Shown here: positions 63,821 through 64,000 of the stretch, in pieces
Layout of the letters: the number at the start of each line of letters is the position of its first letter
Position numbering within the stretch: position 1 is the first letter of the stretch
Source: Natrialba magadii ATCC 43099
GTDB taxonomy: Archaea; Halobacteriota; Halobacteria; Halobacteriales; Natrialbaceae
Assembly: GCF_000025625.1 (NCBI RefSeq)
Contig: NC_013922.1
Span: 2,170,001 to 2,234,000 of the forward strand
Length of the DNA stretch: 64,000 nt
Direction: 5' to 3'
The notes under the pieces: model-generated
Told to the model about the DNA's origin: nothing
Database searches by the model: none
Seen by the model: the letters and a program-made list of their open reading frames with translations, nothing else
Position numbers and translations under genes: made by a program

Positions 63821-64000
63821 ATGGCTATCGGAGACGTTCGCGAGGTGACGGTCGGCGACTGTTCGGATCTGTACTACCTGGATACCGGAATGTACGAGAC
63901 GGAGGGATACGGTGCTGTCTACATCCTCGACGACGAGCGACCGGCGATCGTCGAGACCGGCATCGGAGCCAACTACGACCGGATTCTCGACGCGCTCGCG
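63821..64000 (+). CDS. MBL-fold metallo-hydrolase (start only, cut by window edge)
   Basis: The visible 60 residues (MAIGDVREVTVGDCSDLYYL, DTGMYETEGYGAVYILDDER, PAIVETGIGANYDRIL) match the first strands of a metallo-beta-lactamase-fold hydrolase, just before the HxHxDH zinc motif that would lie beyond the window. TGCTTTTATGTC about 30 bp upstream provides a possible TATA box. Enzyme type cannot be decided from this part. Confidence 0.82.
   Translation, partial: MAIGDVREVTVGDCSDLYYLDTGMYETEGYGAVYILDDERPAIVETGIGANYDRILDALA

Overview
The window is haloarchaeal chromosomal DNA, and protein style and gene order suggest a Natrialbaceae-like euryarchaeon (inference, not a species call). The evidence is very acidic proteins, strong GC bias at third codon positions, archaeal TATA/BRE-like boxes 25-30 bp before many start codons (leaderless transcripts), Tat-type twin-arginine signals on lipoproteins, and the split archaeal RNA polymerase genes rpoH-B''-B'-A'-A''.

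Layout. 1-2.6 kb: biotin carboxylase (cut by the window edge) and an acyl-CoA dehydrogenase, then a small membrane protein and two palindromes. 2.6-6.4 kb: a three-gene operon with 4-base overlaps: a 205-aa unknown, a UbiD decarboxylase and a divergent UbiD-like paralogue. 6.6-24.2 kb: housekeeping and accessory genes (cold-shock protein, carbonic anhydrase, reductase, ABC-2 exporter, site-2 protease with CBS domains, uL16/L10e, ATP-grasp ligase, Hsp20, type II GAPDH, aminopeptidase, two PCMT-like methyltransferases, a bat-type response regulator). 24.4-26.0 kb: a PD-(D/E)XK-like protein, then a duplicated tRNA-Asp locus with four partial tRNA 3' ends, resembling repeated integration scars.

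26.3-49.1 kb is the transcription/translation core: RNA polymerase, nusA, rps12, rps7 and fusA (EF-2). Two stretches break it up. One carries an aldehyde dehydrogenase and a V4R-like protein between nusA and rps12. The other, between rps7 and fusA, holds an RCK_C membrane protein gene split by an IS5-type element with an 8-bp target duplication, an internally deleted remnant of the HEFAH-motif protein gene, and an AT-richer island (frameshifted HTH regulator, ABC-2 transporter, Tat-secreted protein). The intact HEFAH-motif gene follows, next to fusA.

49.2-64 kb: a wHTH regulator with a HalOD1 protein, an alpha/beta hydrolase, a five-gene branched-chain amino acid type (Liv/Urt) ABC importer, seryl-tRNA synthetase, a PhoU/TrkA_C protein with MgtE, UspA, paired fluoride channels, a cation diffusion facilitator with a palindrome at its promoter, and the start of an MBL-fold hydrolase.

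Beyond the genes, the window is unusually rich in small repetitive structures: intergenic tandem arrays with exact 8-, 10-, 11-, 29/30- and 43-bp periods, and clusters of short hairpins with mostly 3-nt loops. One such cluster appears to have inserted into the transposase gene. No CRISPR array or complete integrase was seen. The strongest candidates for something undescribed are the hairpin clusters, the tRNA-Asp repeat locus and the UbiD pair; all need comparative checking.
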